Shown: positions 1-10,879 of the stretch, piece by piece
How the letters are laid out: every line of letters starts with the position of its first letter
How positions within the stretch are numbered: position 1 is the first letter of the stretch
NCBI GenBank assembly: GCA_015680685.1
Contig: MNCI01018018.1
Span: 16,549-62,132 of the forward strand
Direction of reading: 5' to 3'
DNA from: Gnetum montanum
Lineage: Eukaryota > Streptophyta > Gnetopsida > Gnetales > Gnetaceae
Length of the DNA stretch: 45,584 nucleotides
The notes under the pieces: model-generated
What the model was told of the DNA's origin: nothing
The model's input: only the letters and a program-made list of their open reading frames with translations
Databases searched by the model: none
Program-made: the position numbers and the translations under genes

Positions 1-221
1 CTACTACAGGCACATGGGAAAAATTCTAACTCTGGAGTGATCAATCTGCCAAAGCTTCGCTACTTCTAGCCAAGGAAATGAAGGGAGTGCCGCCTCTTAT
101 TTATAGATATGGCGGCGGACCGCGATATCACGTACGCGATATCGCAGGGAAAGACGCGATATCGCGTACGCGACATCGCATGGGATGCAATATCGCGGCA
201 CATGCAGGTCGCGTCTCATCA
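1..221 (-). repeat. Partial LTR (subfamily F), cut by window edge
   Basis: This is the U3 part of an LTR in minus orientation. Read on the minus strand it starts TGATGAGACGCGAC at 221. It contains a cluster of GATATCGCG/GCGATATCGC palindromes (about 124-200) and then TATAAATA (98-105), followed by a GC-rich stretch and a leader that also occurs in the solo LTR at 12153-12959. It sits inside the gag region of another element (222-1903), so it is either a solo LTR or the edge of an element continuing left of the window. No purine tract adjoins it, so it is not the 3' LTR of the gag region on its right. Confidence 0.75.
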
Positions 222-1903
222 ACTATCTTTAATGTAGTTATAAATTTTTCATTAATAGAAATTTCACATTTTCTCTACCTTAGCTACTATATCATTGACT
301 GATTTTTGGATAGATAGCATCTTTTGCTTGATGACATTGTCCAAGGTTTCTTCATCTTATTTATCACATATTTGGACATTGTCCACTTTTAGATTGATGA
401 ATCTCTGTTGTAATCTTCAGTTGATTCCCTTTTTGTAGTACACCTTCCTCTTTTTCCACTTGATCGATTAATCTTTGAATATGACGGATGGTCATTTCTG
501 ATAATCTTCCTTAGGCGTAAACCCCAAGGGTCCCTCTGGTTTTTCTCCGCAGCCCATCTACAATGTGGTTGAGCTATTTCTTTGATGAAAATCCATGACC
601 TAGGCACCTATGTAGAAGTGAATAGTATCTGCCCATTGCACATCAAGGATTTCGTGATTCCCTTGCTTTCATCCTTGGAATTTTTTTGTAAGTTTGACAC
701 TCATGAATAGGTTTGATATTTGTCATTAAAGAGTTTGAGCATGGTACTCTAGTGTTTGATGGATTCAGGTTCTAGTAACCTATACTAGCTTTCTGCTTTC
801 TTTAGAAGTTTTCTAGGAAATAGCTTTAACTTTTGTCAATCACTCTCTATGTTTTGGAGGACACAGACATCGTGGAAAGCTTGAAGGTGATGCTATGGAT
901 CTGCATTGTAGTCATCTTCAAATCTTAGTATACTATTCATATTTAGCCATTTGATTCAGCTATCCCTTACGTGCCTGGTTGGTATGTAGACCACTTCCTG
1001 GATATTTATCATACTTTGGGTTGCCATAAGTGGTTCATCATTATGATTGATTCTATATGCTTTATTGTAGCAGTGACTCCTTCTGTGCTCATGTCTTTCT
1101 TAATCCTCTCTTCGCTCTCTTGGTCTCTTTTATTCATGTTCTTCTTCTTTTGTATCAGAGTATCTTGAATATCTATCATGATGATTGTGAGTTCTCCTTT
1201 CTTCCCTATCAAAGTCTTTCAACAATCATGCTGAGGCAGATGAAGTTGCAAGAGAATGATGCTAGCTAGTTCTCCTTTCATGACTCTTATATGTTTCTCT
1301 ATAGGATTTGGTAGGAACCCTTGGCCTAGAGTCCCACTTATACCTTGAGTTAGTAGCCTCCCCCTTAGGTGTCTCTATTAGGGTAAAATGAAGTTGGGCT
1401 TTGACAAGTTCCTCAAGTTTGATGATAGGTGTTTTTGAAGGCTCCTCATGGTTTTCGTGGAGTTGTTCTGAAATGAATGTATCAGCATCAAGTTCTTCTA
1501 TGATAACAAAAGTGTTGGTCTGCTTTCCTTTACTATGAACATGTTTGATTTCCATAGCAGCATCTCTTCACATCTGCTAGTTTGTGGGTTCATAAGGTCT
1601 GGTCATGTGGTGAGTTACATTATACCCTTCCTAGATCTGGTCCAAATGCATTCCCCTTGAGGAAATTTGTAGCATGTTAAGTGTTGCATGTTCTAGAGGC
1701 AAGACTATGTTTCCTTGCATGTCTCTCCACCTCATTTAATTGTCTTGACGAAAGATGAAAGTGAAGTCTAGATAATATGGATTAGTGTGAGCATAAGTAA
1801 TTCTTGTTTGCATTGACATTCCCCATTCTTCTTCATTGATAATTCTTTCATTATTCTTTCTTTTCTTCTTGGTAGGTGATGGTTGATATTTATTTGAAAC
1901 CAT
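222..1903 (-). pseudogene. gag: Degenerate Athila-like gag (element E0)
   Basis: The remains of a gag gene read on the minus strand from an ATG at 1903, about 120 bases inside the LTR and tRNA primer site at its right. The sense frame holds a basic N terminus, a glutamate-rich stretch (1262-1555), and then a retrotransposon gag core in the 690-960 interval with residues such as LQAFHDVC, QKLKLFP and WYRLLEPESI. The same core is seen in the gag of the element at 29249-31249. Numerous stops and frame changes make it non-functional. Its 3' end is cut at 222 by an LTR. No protease or reverse transcriptase follows. Family placement is inference from the shared gag core and tRNA-Asp-like primer site. 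Confidence 0.7.
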
Positions 1904-2020
1904 ATTTTAGTTTTTAGACATTATGTTTACAGTGTTCTTTACTTACAGTTATTAAGTTTGACTTTGTGTTTTAGACACAACGAACTTTGAGAAATCAATT
2001 ACTTAGCATACCATTAACTT

Positions 2021-2040
2021 GGCCCTGGTAATGATGCCAA
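2021..2040 (-). other. Primer binding site of element E0
   Basis: The minus strand reads TTGGCATCATTACCAGGGCC directly after the LTR end. It is a degenerate match to the 3' end of tRNA-Asp used by Athila-type elements (TGGCGCC-type core), and fixes the element's orientation as minus. Confidence 0.6.
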
Positions 2041-2758
2041 TGATGAAAGGTGGAGTATCCAACACTCAACCATACAAGCTATGAGTGTTCACACGTAGCT
2101 TGGTCAAATTTCGTAGACAAGGTAATGTGATTATGCTAGTAATTGGTTAGAGTTCGTGATCGTTGTCTTCCCATGTGAGTTAGGAAAATTGATGTGTATG
2201 GTTTAACAGGTATATGATAATTGATGTTGTATGGGCCATATTGCTCCTAATAGACATGAAGTAAATGAAGTAGTTTCTAAATCTAAGTAAATAGTAAACA
2301 AATCTAATCTAGCCTAGGTGATGAGTATCCAATCTTGACCTTTTGTCCACACCTTGGACTTTGTGCAACTACTGCTAGGATTACCAAGTATCTCACTACT
2401 GGGTGTACCAAGTGATAGTACTAATGGGTTACCAAGCAGCTACACTTAAGTGCTCGAGATCAGTCGTACTCATTCTGCTTAACAACAATAATGATAAAGT
2501 GCATAGAAAGTAAATCAGTAACTAGAGAAAATAGTAAATATTAAGTTAAGCCAAAGCAGGAAAATTATTCCAAGTGTAAACAATAAAAACTAAGTGATAC
2601 TGTAGTGATACAAAGTAATCTCGATCTTTATTTTTGTGCATGTAACATGTCCAAGTGTATTCCACTCGAATAAAGACTTTGTTCAATTATTGAACATCGC
2701 ACTGCAGGCATGCACTCCTAAGTGCTCAAGTGCTAAAATCAACAAAACAAACTAATGT
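2041..2758 (-). repeat. 5' LTR of element E0, truncated at an N
   Basis: In minus orientation this LTR ends at 2041 next to a tRNA-Asp-like primer site. Its R/U5 half is recognisably homologous to the other LTRs here: the conserved end facing the primer site, alternating notes of short AT-rich blocks, and a GCAGGCATGCACT block at 2705-2717. The U3 end is missing; similarity stops at the N at 2759, beyond which unrelated sequence begins. No GATATC palindrome cluster is present in the surviving part. Confidence 0.65.
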
Positions 2759-2759
2759 N
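2759..2759. other. Single N, probable assembly join
   Basis: One undetermined base at the point where an LTR stops being recognisable. This suggests a collapsed gap rather than a sequencing error in unique DNA. Confidence 0.6.
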
Positions 2760-2769
2760 TTGCAACAAG

Positions 2770-4758
2770 ACAAAAGCTTTTCGCACCCCTCAGGATGAAA
2801 GCTGAAATAGACCAAAACAAGCAATTCAAAAGAGATACTGCTTAAGAAAAAGTAATATTATTAGTAAAGCCTAGTTCTTGACACTAAAGTTGAACATTAC
2901 TAGTAATATAATATTTCATATCATAGTCAAATTTAGTGTAGTTGGTGTTTTGATACTAGGCATCTAGATAACATTTCCAAATAAAGAAAATAATCTTAAA
3001 TAAGAGAATTTTCTAGGCTTTTTAATGGTGTCACTTAACATAGTCATCTTTGAAGATACATAGAGTGAAATCAATAGAATGGTTAGGAATAAAAACTTGG
3101 AGAGATTAACACCACTTCCAAATTTGTCGAGAGAACGAGCAATGCCAAAGGACATGCACAAAGTCATTGGCTTGACAAATGGTGCATTTAGGGCAATCAA
3201 CTCCTAAGAAGTGAAGCCTATGCCCAATGGAAAGACCTTAATGAATCAAGGACCCAAAAAAGAAACGATGCTTAAGTTGGGCCTTGGAAGTCCAAGCATG
3301 ATGAAAAATACCTTTCCAATGGTGATCCTTAAGATGCACACTCCATCTTTTATTTAAAGTGGAGAGTTGAAATTCTTGCACATGAAACAAGATTTGGCTT
3401 TAGAAAGGCATAAAGAATGTAGAGGGGAACCATCAGGCCAAAACCAATCATCATACCAAGGAGTAATATTATACAACTTAGGAACACCAAAGTTCGAGAG
3501 AACATGCTCAATGTGCTAGTAAATAAGAGTATCTTGTCTTTGAAACCCTCATGGTAGAACCATTCCTAATAGTAAATAATTCAGCAACATGATGAAGATT
3601 GTCATCGGCAAAATGATTGGCTCTATGAGAGAATTCATCATAAAGACAACCCAAACTCTTTTTAAAAATAGGAGACCACTAGATGAAGTGCATTGATAAA
3701 GAGTTCAAGCTTATCATAGAAGGTTTCCATCAGAAAAATGCCTTTAAGTGGACTCCAACACTGCCAAATTTGCTTGAACAAGAAAGAACCTATGATCTTC
3801 TGAGAACCTCTGCTAATGATCCAATTGCTCCAATGACTATTTTTCCATCTACGGTGATTACCAATACATGAAATATTATGCCTAAAAAGGATCTTCCAAG
3901 CTTCATCTCCTTCTATACAACGAGTGACTCACTTGAAGGCCAAGAGAATACTTTGGTGCTCAATAGAGGCGAGGCCTAAGCCCGCATGTTCCTTGCTTAA
4001 AGTGCAAATATCCCAAGCAACTCGATGAAAAGCTTTGTGATTGTCCTTATCCCCCCATAAAAAATTCCTAAGAATTTTGTTGATGCATGGAAAGGAAGAT
4101 TTGGAAGAAGCCATAAAGGAAGAGTAGTACACATGAGTGGAGCTAAAAATATGATTAACTACAATAAATCTACTTGCAAGAGATAAGGGTTTAGAAGTCC
4201 ATTTCAAAGCTTTATGTTTCACTTTTTCCACCACATTATTCCATAAGGTAGTGGAAGTGGAGAATAAAGCTATTGGGATATCCAAAAGGGTGAAAAGATT
4301 TATAGGAGAAAGCCACTTGATATTAAAATGATAAGTCTAAGTAGGCCTCGGAGAAAAGCTAGACTAAATAGCTTGCATTTTGTTCAAATTAATTTTAGCT
4401 CCTAAGGATCTACAATAAATGTCAATATAGTCCAAGGCAGTGTCAAAATTACTATGGTCCTCAAGCAAAGTGAGAAAAGTGTCATCCACAAACTGGCTAT
4501 AAACGAGATCCTTCCCTTCTTGTGAAGATAGATGTCTCTTAACCTCATAGAATCATTGTGAGATCAAAGAACAGCTCCAAGAGCATCAATAGCTAGGATA
4601 AAAAGATAAGGAGCTAAAGGACATCCTTGTCGTATTGATTTTTGAAGCTTAATAACCTTAGAGAAGGTTCCATTAATACAAATAACTAAAAAGGCCTCTG
4701 ACAAAACCAAATTGATATGTTTATCAAAAATATTACCTAAGTTATGATGCTTAACTAC
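2770..4758 (-). pseudogene. L1-like LINE, 3' half (RT core to zf-RVT), minus strand
   Basis: The 3' part of a plant L1-type non-LTR retrotransposon ORF2. Sense order on the minus strand is: reverse transcriptase core with RQGCPLAPYLFILAID (within 4564-4758), the catalytic FVDD box at 4481-4492 (usually FADD), the RT C-terminal region with FLWGDKDNHKAFH and WDICTLSKEHAGLG (3929-4285), and a zf-RVT zinc motif at about 3100-3210 reading CPKCTICQANDFVHVLWHC. Several stops and frameshifts make it dead. Its upstream part is displaced to 15085-17142 by the LTR element inserted exactly at 4759. The 3' end lies somewhere in 2770-2960; no poly(A) tract is obvious. Confidence 0.85.
4754..4758. repeat. 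Target site duplication ACTAC, left copy (element A)
   Basis: ACTAC immediately left of the LTR at 4759; the identical ACTAC follows the right LTR at 15080-15084. A 5-bp duplication is standard for LTR retrotransposon integration. Confidence 0.9.
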
Positions 4759-5542
4759 TAATGAGCAGCGATGTGCCCCTACACTCAACCATACGAATAT
4801 GAGCGTGTACATGTGATCTAGTTGAACTTCACGAATGGACTAGTTGTGGCACCTAGACAGTTATACGTTGATCACAATTCACTGTCTTCCCACTTGGACT
4901 AGTAGTAGCTTTGTCACATATGGTTTACTCCAGAGTGAGGCATATGATGTAATCCTAATTTTATGTTATTCCTGATAACTGAAAAGATAAATTGATTAAA
5001 CTAATAATAGAAGCAAAACCTAAATTAGCCTATGGCAATGGTATCCATCCTTAACTGTTCATACATGTCTTGGACTTCGTGGGATTACTTCTAGGCGTGT
5101 CAAGTATTAGCACTTAAACACTCATGATTAAGGCGTACACATTCTGCTTAATGACAAGAAAAGTAAATAACAATAAATTAGACTATAATTAAAGAAAACA
5201 TTAAATAATTAAGATAATTAAATTAATCTAAGTGAATGTTGCAATGAAGAAAGTAATCTTAAACTTTATTGCTGGTCATGCACATGTCCAAGTACATCAC
5301 ACTCGAACAAAGGTATCATACAATTACAAACATCACATGCGAGCATGCACTAAGAATAACTAAAAGTTAAACTGCCAAAAGAAAAGAACTTCTAACACTC
5401 TAATGATCTAATTCTCTTGTTGTGTGCCTAAGTGCTATATTTATAGGCTAACACAGGAATCACGATATTGTGTATACAATATTGTATCCAGGCCACAATA
5501 TTGCATACCTGATATTGGGGCCTGGCAAACCGCGATTCATCA
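4759..5542 (-). repeat. 3' LTR of element A (784 bp)
   Basis: Left LTR of the minus-strand element, same length as its partner at 14296-15079. Sense start TGATGA at 5542; the opposite end reads TAATGAGCAGCG, one base off the family terminus. A GATATTG/CGATAT cluster lies at about 5460-5515, in front of TATAAATA. Confidence 0.88.
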
Positions 5543-6726
5543 TACCCCCACAATTGAATAAAAACTCATCCTCAAGTTAATACAATGAGAAACGAGCTTC
5601 TTACAAAACATTATGAAGGTATGTGATTATTAACTACTACTGACTCACCATGCTGCAATATGGGAACACAAGATGTGGACACAAAACATAAAATACAAAA
5701 TGTTGGAACTCATGTGGTTCTCAGAGGTGGTGGCTCCTCTATCAATGCTTTCCCTTTGTCTAACCTTGTAGGCTTCTAAGATTGTTGATGGGTGAGAGGC
5801 ACCTATAGTTTCTCTTCTTCTATCTGAGGATCATGCATAGTCCATGCTAATATTCCAATGTTTGATGGAGCTGGCATCTCCCATAGACATGAAAGTTGTG
5901 GAAACATCTAGTTTGCTTTAACATACCACGCAGCAAACTACCATCATTCCTCCTCATAAGCTCTGGCTTTGTCTCGTAATTCCTGATAATTTGTTAATCA
6001 TCAAGCCAAGTTTGCTACTACATCTTTTTGGTCAGGGTAGCTTCCTTTGACCACTTCTAATTCAAAGTTTGCTACTTCTAATTTTTGCAATGTCTTCTTA
6101 TGTTCTACAAACTCTGTCTCATATTTAACAATTCATCATACCCCCACGATTGAATAAAAACTCATCCTCAAGTTAATACAATGACAAACAAGCTTCTTAC
6201 AAAACAATATGAAGGTATGGGATTATTAACTACTACTAACTCACCATGCCATAATATGGGAACACAAAATGTGGACACAAAACACAAAATACAAAATGTT
6301 GGAACTCATGTGGTTCTTAGAGGTGGTGGCTCCTCTATCGATGCTTTCCCTTTGTCTAACCTTGTAGGCTTCTAAGATTGTTGATGGGTGAGAAGTGCCT
6401 GTAGTTTCTCTTCTTCTATCTGAGGATCATGCATAGTCCATGCTAATATTCCAATGTTTGATGGAGCTGGCATCTCCCATAGACATGATAGTTGTGGAAA
6501 CATCTAGTTTGCTTTAACATACCACACAACAAACTGTCATCGTTCCTCCTCATAAGCTCTGGCTTTGTCTCGTAATTTCTGATAATTTGTTAATCATCAA
6601 GCCAAGTTTGCTACTACATATTTTTGGTCATGGTAGCTTCCTTTGACCACTTCTAATTCAAAGTTTGCTACTTCCAATTTTTGCAATGTCATCTTATGTT
6701 CCATAAACTCTATCTCATATTTAACA
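5537..6726 (-). repeat. 596-bp tandem duplication of ORF2 tail plus purine tract
   Basis: Two direct copies, 5537-6130 and 6133-6726, differ at scattered positions. Each begins with the LTR edge TCATCA and the polypurine tract, and continues into the C-terminal coding part of the second ORF. Element A therefore has two purine tracts and two ORF2 tails. The duplication borders on the LTR terminus itself, so slippage or an unequal event at the LTR junction seems likely. Confidence 0.85.
5543..5556 (-). other. Polypurine tract of element A
   Basis: The minus strand reads AATTGTGGGGGTA directly before the LTR start TGATGA. The same GTGGGGGTA precedes the 3' LTR of element C, and TGGGGGTA that of D. 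It is the presumed plus-strand primer. Confidence 0.75.
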
Positions 6727-8975
6727 TAAGTGGTAGCTACCTACTTCTCAAGCTTAGTTCTTGAGCACCCTGCTATAAACATGGCCAAGTTGGCATACCA
6801 TAAGTTTGCCAACTCCATGTACTTTGTTAAGTTCTGAATCTATAGGTCCTAACTTTTTTAGTTCTACTTAGTAGATGAAGACATAAGTATCCAGTATGAC
6901 TCGCCAGTCAGTGTGTTGAGCACTAAAAGAATTAATGTGGGCCTTAGCCATATGGATCTCCTTCTTGATTATTTCCTTGTATATCCCCACCTGATCATGT
7001 AAGTGTTCTTGTAACTTATTGTGCTTCTTGGCCTCATTTTGCCTTGCACTTATTTCTATGGTCGTATTTTGTTGGATGGCATAGACCTCCTCCATGAAGA
7101 GGGTTCTATTCTCCCTAACCAAGTGATTCATGTCTTGGTTGATCCAAACTAGTTGTTCTCACATTTATTGGAAACTTTCTTCGAGAATGTTTTTCTGTTT
7201 CTCAACTATTATCAACCGAGGATTTTTAGCAACAAGTAGCTTATTCTCCTCTTATAAGGCCTTGAGAGCTTTAGCATGTGCATACATCTAAGCTTGTGCC
7301 TTTAAAGCATCCCAATTAGCCTATTCCTTTTCCCTTGCCACCTTTTTATTTTCTTTCAACAATTTATTCAGTTGCTTGGTTCTAAAAATGTCTAATTGAT
7401 CAACTATGATAAATTGAAAAGGATCCCTTTGTTCAACTTATAGGGGGATGAGCTTTTCTTACAATCTTTGCAATTCTACTTTCGTGTGCTCAGCCCTAAC
7501 TTCGCCATGACCAATTTTCCTTTGGTGAAAATGAGGTCTAATTGTGTTGTTGTGACATCTTGGGGAATGTCAAACAAGGACATCATAACTTGTCCTATTT
7601 GTAGTAAACGATCCAAAGCATCCTCATGTTCTGCAGGAGTCATTGAGAAACTGGCCACGACATCAGCATCATGTGATTCTGTGAAATCTGTCGGTGGCAC
7701 AACAAGGATGTTAAATGATTCTTTGATGTGATCTGCGACCACCTCTCCTACACCTACTACATCCTAGTGCTGCATGACCACCACCGTGGCACCTTCACCA
7801 GTTTCCAATTTGACCTAGAAAGATGTGGCATTTCCAAAGATCTACTGAGACCACTAAGACTCTCCTCCTAAAATTAATGAAATATGTCCACTTGTAGGGT
7901 CAACCTAAACAATGGGATGTACAACATCATCAATGACCCTGAATAGGTTTTCAGCATAATGACTTCCCCAACTAATCTTCTTAGAAATTGTTCAGAGATG
8001 ACTAATAGACGATCGATAGTCTTATTGCGGTGGTGGCGATTGTTGGACTTGCTTAATGTCTTTCCTAGGTGCCGGCGATTTGAGCAATTCAGCATATGAA
8101 GCGTTTTGGGCTTTTCTAGGAACATCATTTGTGTAGCCCAAGATTCCATCATGTATGCACAGCTTCCTGATAAGACAAGGGAAAGGCAAGGCAAGCTTCC
8201 ATGTCTTCCTTTAATCAAAATGCCTTAATATCTTCATCAAATATAAATGGGGTGGATTTGCATTAAATTTTCCCATCAAAATCACATTGCACCGCACCAC
8301 ATAAGTAGATAATCAGTTTAAACCTTTTGTGGGGAAAAGGTGATAAGTGTCGATCTTAAAGTAGATCCTCTCTTCTAGGGTCAATTCTTCGTAAACTTTA
8401 TTCTCCTTATCGTAAGCTCATTTCAACTATAATTTCCTTGCGTTTGTGTTCGAGCGAGTGGACAAATGAGAAACTTTTGGTCCTTCATTTGGAAAATTTA
8501 GGACCTCTGTAATGGCCTTTGCAAAAAAATCAATGGAAACACCACCTATATTGGCAATGGTGACTTCCTCCTTGCCATGCTAGAATTAGTATGTTTCACC
8601 CAAATACCAATCACCACTCTTCAAGAGGATGGGCCATTGTGGAGATGCCTTAAGTTGAGTCTTCACTAGTTCAAGGGCAAACTCAGTGAAAGGCTCAAAA
8701 TTAAGCTCCACTATCACAACTGCAAAGGTGGACTTCTCTCGAATGGCTTAGAGACATTTAGGGGACAGTGTAAGATGTTTTCCTAGTTTCGAGGCTCTAA
8801 CTTCACAACCTTCTACATGGCCAGATTGCACTGTTGTAGGGGTTTCCTGATGAATGCTAAATGAGTGGGCCTCCTGCTCTGTATGTTCTACGTGAGGTTT
8901 CTAGCCTCTGCCTCCTCTTGAGTGTTTAGCTGCTCCTTGGGAAGGTCTTGCTCAATCTCCTCTTTTTGGGGCCAT
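6306..8975 (-). pseudogene. ORF2 of element A: long coiled-coil protein of unknown function, decayed
   Basis: A second ORF distinct from gag, about 890 codons, from ATG at 8975 to a TGA at 6306-6308 (a duplicated tail repeats this end at 5710). It aligns through most of its length with ORF2 of element C (33235-36003). Readable parts: 8400-8720 holds WYLGETY, FWHGKEE and IGGVSIDFFAKAI; 7476-7742 holds DALDRLLQIGQVMMSLFDIP; 6868-7131 holds the coiled-coil part with EEVYAIQQN and KKEIHMAKAHINSFSAQH. Stops and at least one frame change interrupt it. I see no transmembrane segment, zinc motif or enzyme motif. Position beside the 3' LTR recalls the env-like ORF of Athila elements, and the N-terminal half is faintly like the putative plant transposon protein domain (PF20167), but neither assignment is secure. 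Confidence 0.7.
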
Positions 8976-9480
8976 ATGTAATCATACAAAAATCATTGTT
9001 ACTAAGGTTATGTAGAGAAATTTTTTATCAATTCATACCTCACTCATTACCTTAATTAACAATCTATAATTACATGGTGTGATATTTAGAGTTAGAAATA
9101 TTTTCGAGAAGTGGCTCCAAAAGATGTTATTGTTGATCTTACAACCATTTGGGTGGCCTAGTTAATTGATAAAAATTAGCTTGGCATTTAAACACGAAAG
9201 GTTTCTTTGATAAACATTGAATTTCTCACCTCTATAATATCCTTCAGATGATGGCAAATTTCAAAAAAAATTTGCACACTTCCCACTACAGTACTCCCCC
9301 ATGACTAAGTGAAACACTCCAAGTTCAACTAGGATCAAATGGAATTGAAATCGGAATGTTAGGGAGCAAGATGTTGCGCTTGGAAGATGGAGATGTAGAG
9401 TGCTAAGTTGCAAAGGAAAATTTCAACAACTTCCCTAGTGTCAAATGAGAGAAATGAACTTAAAGTGGAAGGCGTCGTGA

Positions 9481-9540
9481 GTATATATAGGTAGGGGAGA
9501 TGCGATATCATGTACCAGGTATCGCATCAAACGCCATATG
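9481..9540 (-). promoter_or_regulatory. Internal LTR-like promoter of element A ORF2
   Basis: On the minus strand a GATATC-type cluster (9502-9530) is followed by CTATATATACTC (9481-9492). From this TATA box to the ORF2 ATG is about 511 bp, against about 505 bp for the matching promoter in element C. The order of palindromes then TATA matches the LTR promoters of the family. No LTR ends are near it, so it is not simply a nested LTR. Confidence 0.65.
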
Positions 9541-10247
9541 GCATCCCCATTGAAATTCATTGAATGCAAGTACTGAGTGGAAATAAGAAATTTTCAATGT
9601 GTAATGAAGGATTGGAAATTTAGAAAATTAATTTTGAGGCACTAGAAGTATGTCATGGTGGGATCATCTATGAAAATTTATGAAAAGGAGCTAGGACGAA
9701 GGGTGTGTAGTAATTGTTGAGAAATGATTGATTACAATGATAAGGGAAAGGATAGTTCACTTAGGTAAGTAGTCGGAGGGTGTAAAATAATGCGTTGTGT
9801 GTAACAGGGACAAGTTACACAAGTGGATCCTCCCCAAAGCAGGCTCTAACCTATGATGCCCTTGTGGAACCACACCTCTAATGTCCATAGGCACTAGAGA
9901 AGTTGAATGCAACATATACTTGTAAACAAAACACACATGTTAAAACCATCAAGTTGAGATAATAACTCTACATTGCACCAACCATAAGTTATGAACACTC
10001 AGACAATAAGATGAGATGGATGTAGAAGGGATCGCAGAAATCAAGACATGAGGTTTCTCATGATGGTCACAATGGAATCTTGTGTGTAATTAGTAATTAA
10101 ATAACCATGTGTCTGGCTTTCCAAGTTCTAGACCAAGTCCATACCACATTGCAGTAACACCAAATTGCTTCATCCCATCGACAACCAACCATAAGCCTAC
10201 TAGAGTTGCAAGGAGTAACATCACTTGGCATTTTGTTCAAGGGAGGA

Positions 10248-10307
10248 TGATGAGACGCGACTTACACTAGGCCGCGATATCGCGGCCGATGCGATATCGC
10301 ATCCCAT
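10248..10307 (+). repeat. 60-bp LTR fragment (subfamily F) ending at an N
   Basis: Starts TGATGAGACGCGACTTAC, the same terminus as the LTR ending at 221, and includes CCGCGATATCGCGG and GCGATATCGC. It stops at the N at 10308, where the host element resumes. This looks like the edge of a larger insertion lost in assembly. Confidence 0.6.
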
Positions 10308-10308
10308 N
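10308..10308. other. Single N, probable collapsed insertion
   Basis: Undetermined base directly after the first 60 bp of an LTR; the rest of the LTR or of a whole element is probably missing here. Confidence 0.55.
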
Positions 10309-10879
10309 CTTTTTCATTTCATGTTTGGCTCTATGAAGTTGCCTACCTTCAGGCATGGGTGCATGTCTTTCCAGTGGAACCCACAAAAGCCTATTTAGTG
10401 CCATTTGAGTTGCTCTTGCTCCCATTTTTCATTAGATCTATAAGGATATAGTTACAACCTTGGAAACATGATAAAACATATGGAAGTAGCCAAATATAAT
10501 CTATGAATCCCCTTGATGTCACACCCTTATCATTCCACCTTGGCCCTTTTCAGCTCTCCAGACACAATGATTGTCAAATTATTTGTAGTTGAATGATGAA
10601 AAAGATTACCATTGTGACTAGAGCACAAACCTCTTATTAATGGAATAGGTGGATGGATGTCGTGGTCTCAATGTTTGAATAATCAATCCCTTATGACTAG
10701 GTAACATAGAGAAAAACCTCACCTTAATGGGCAACATGATCAACTTATTCACAGTCGAGATTATGATAATAAATTGAAAACAACAATTAGAAGAAGCAAA
10801 AGAAATAGAGAAATGACAAAAAATCATAAAATAAAAAGATAAAATAACACTTAAAAATCCTGGAAATTCGAATGGGGGG

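Noticed and set aside
124-200. GATATCGCG repeats as a CRISPR array or satellite
   Set aside because: Units are irregular with no constant repeat/spacer period, and they occur singly in each LTR rather than as long arrays.
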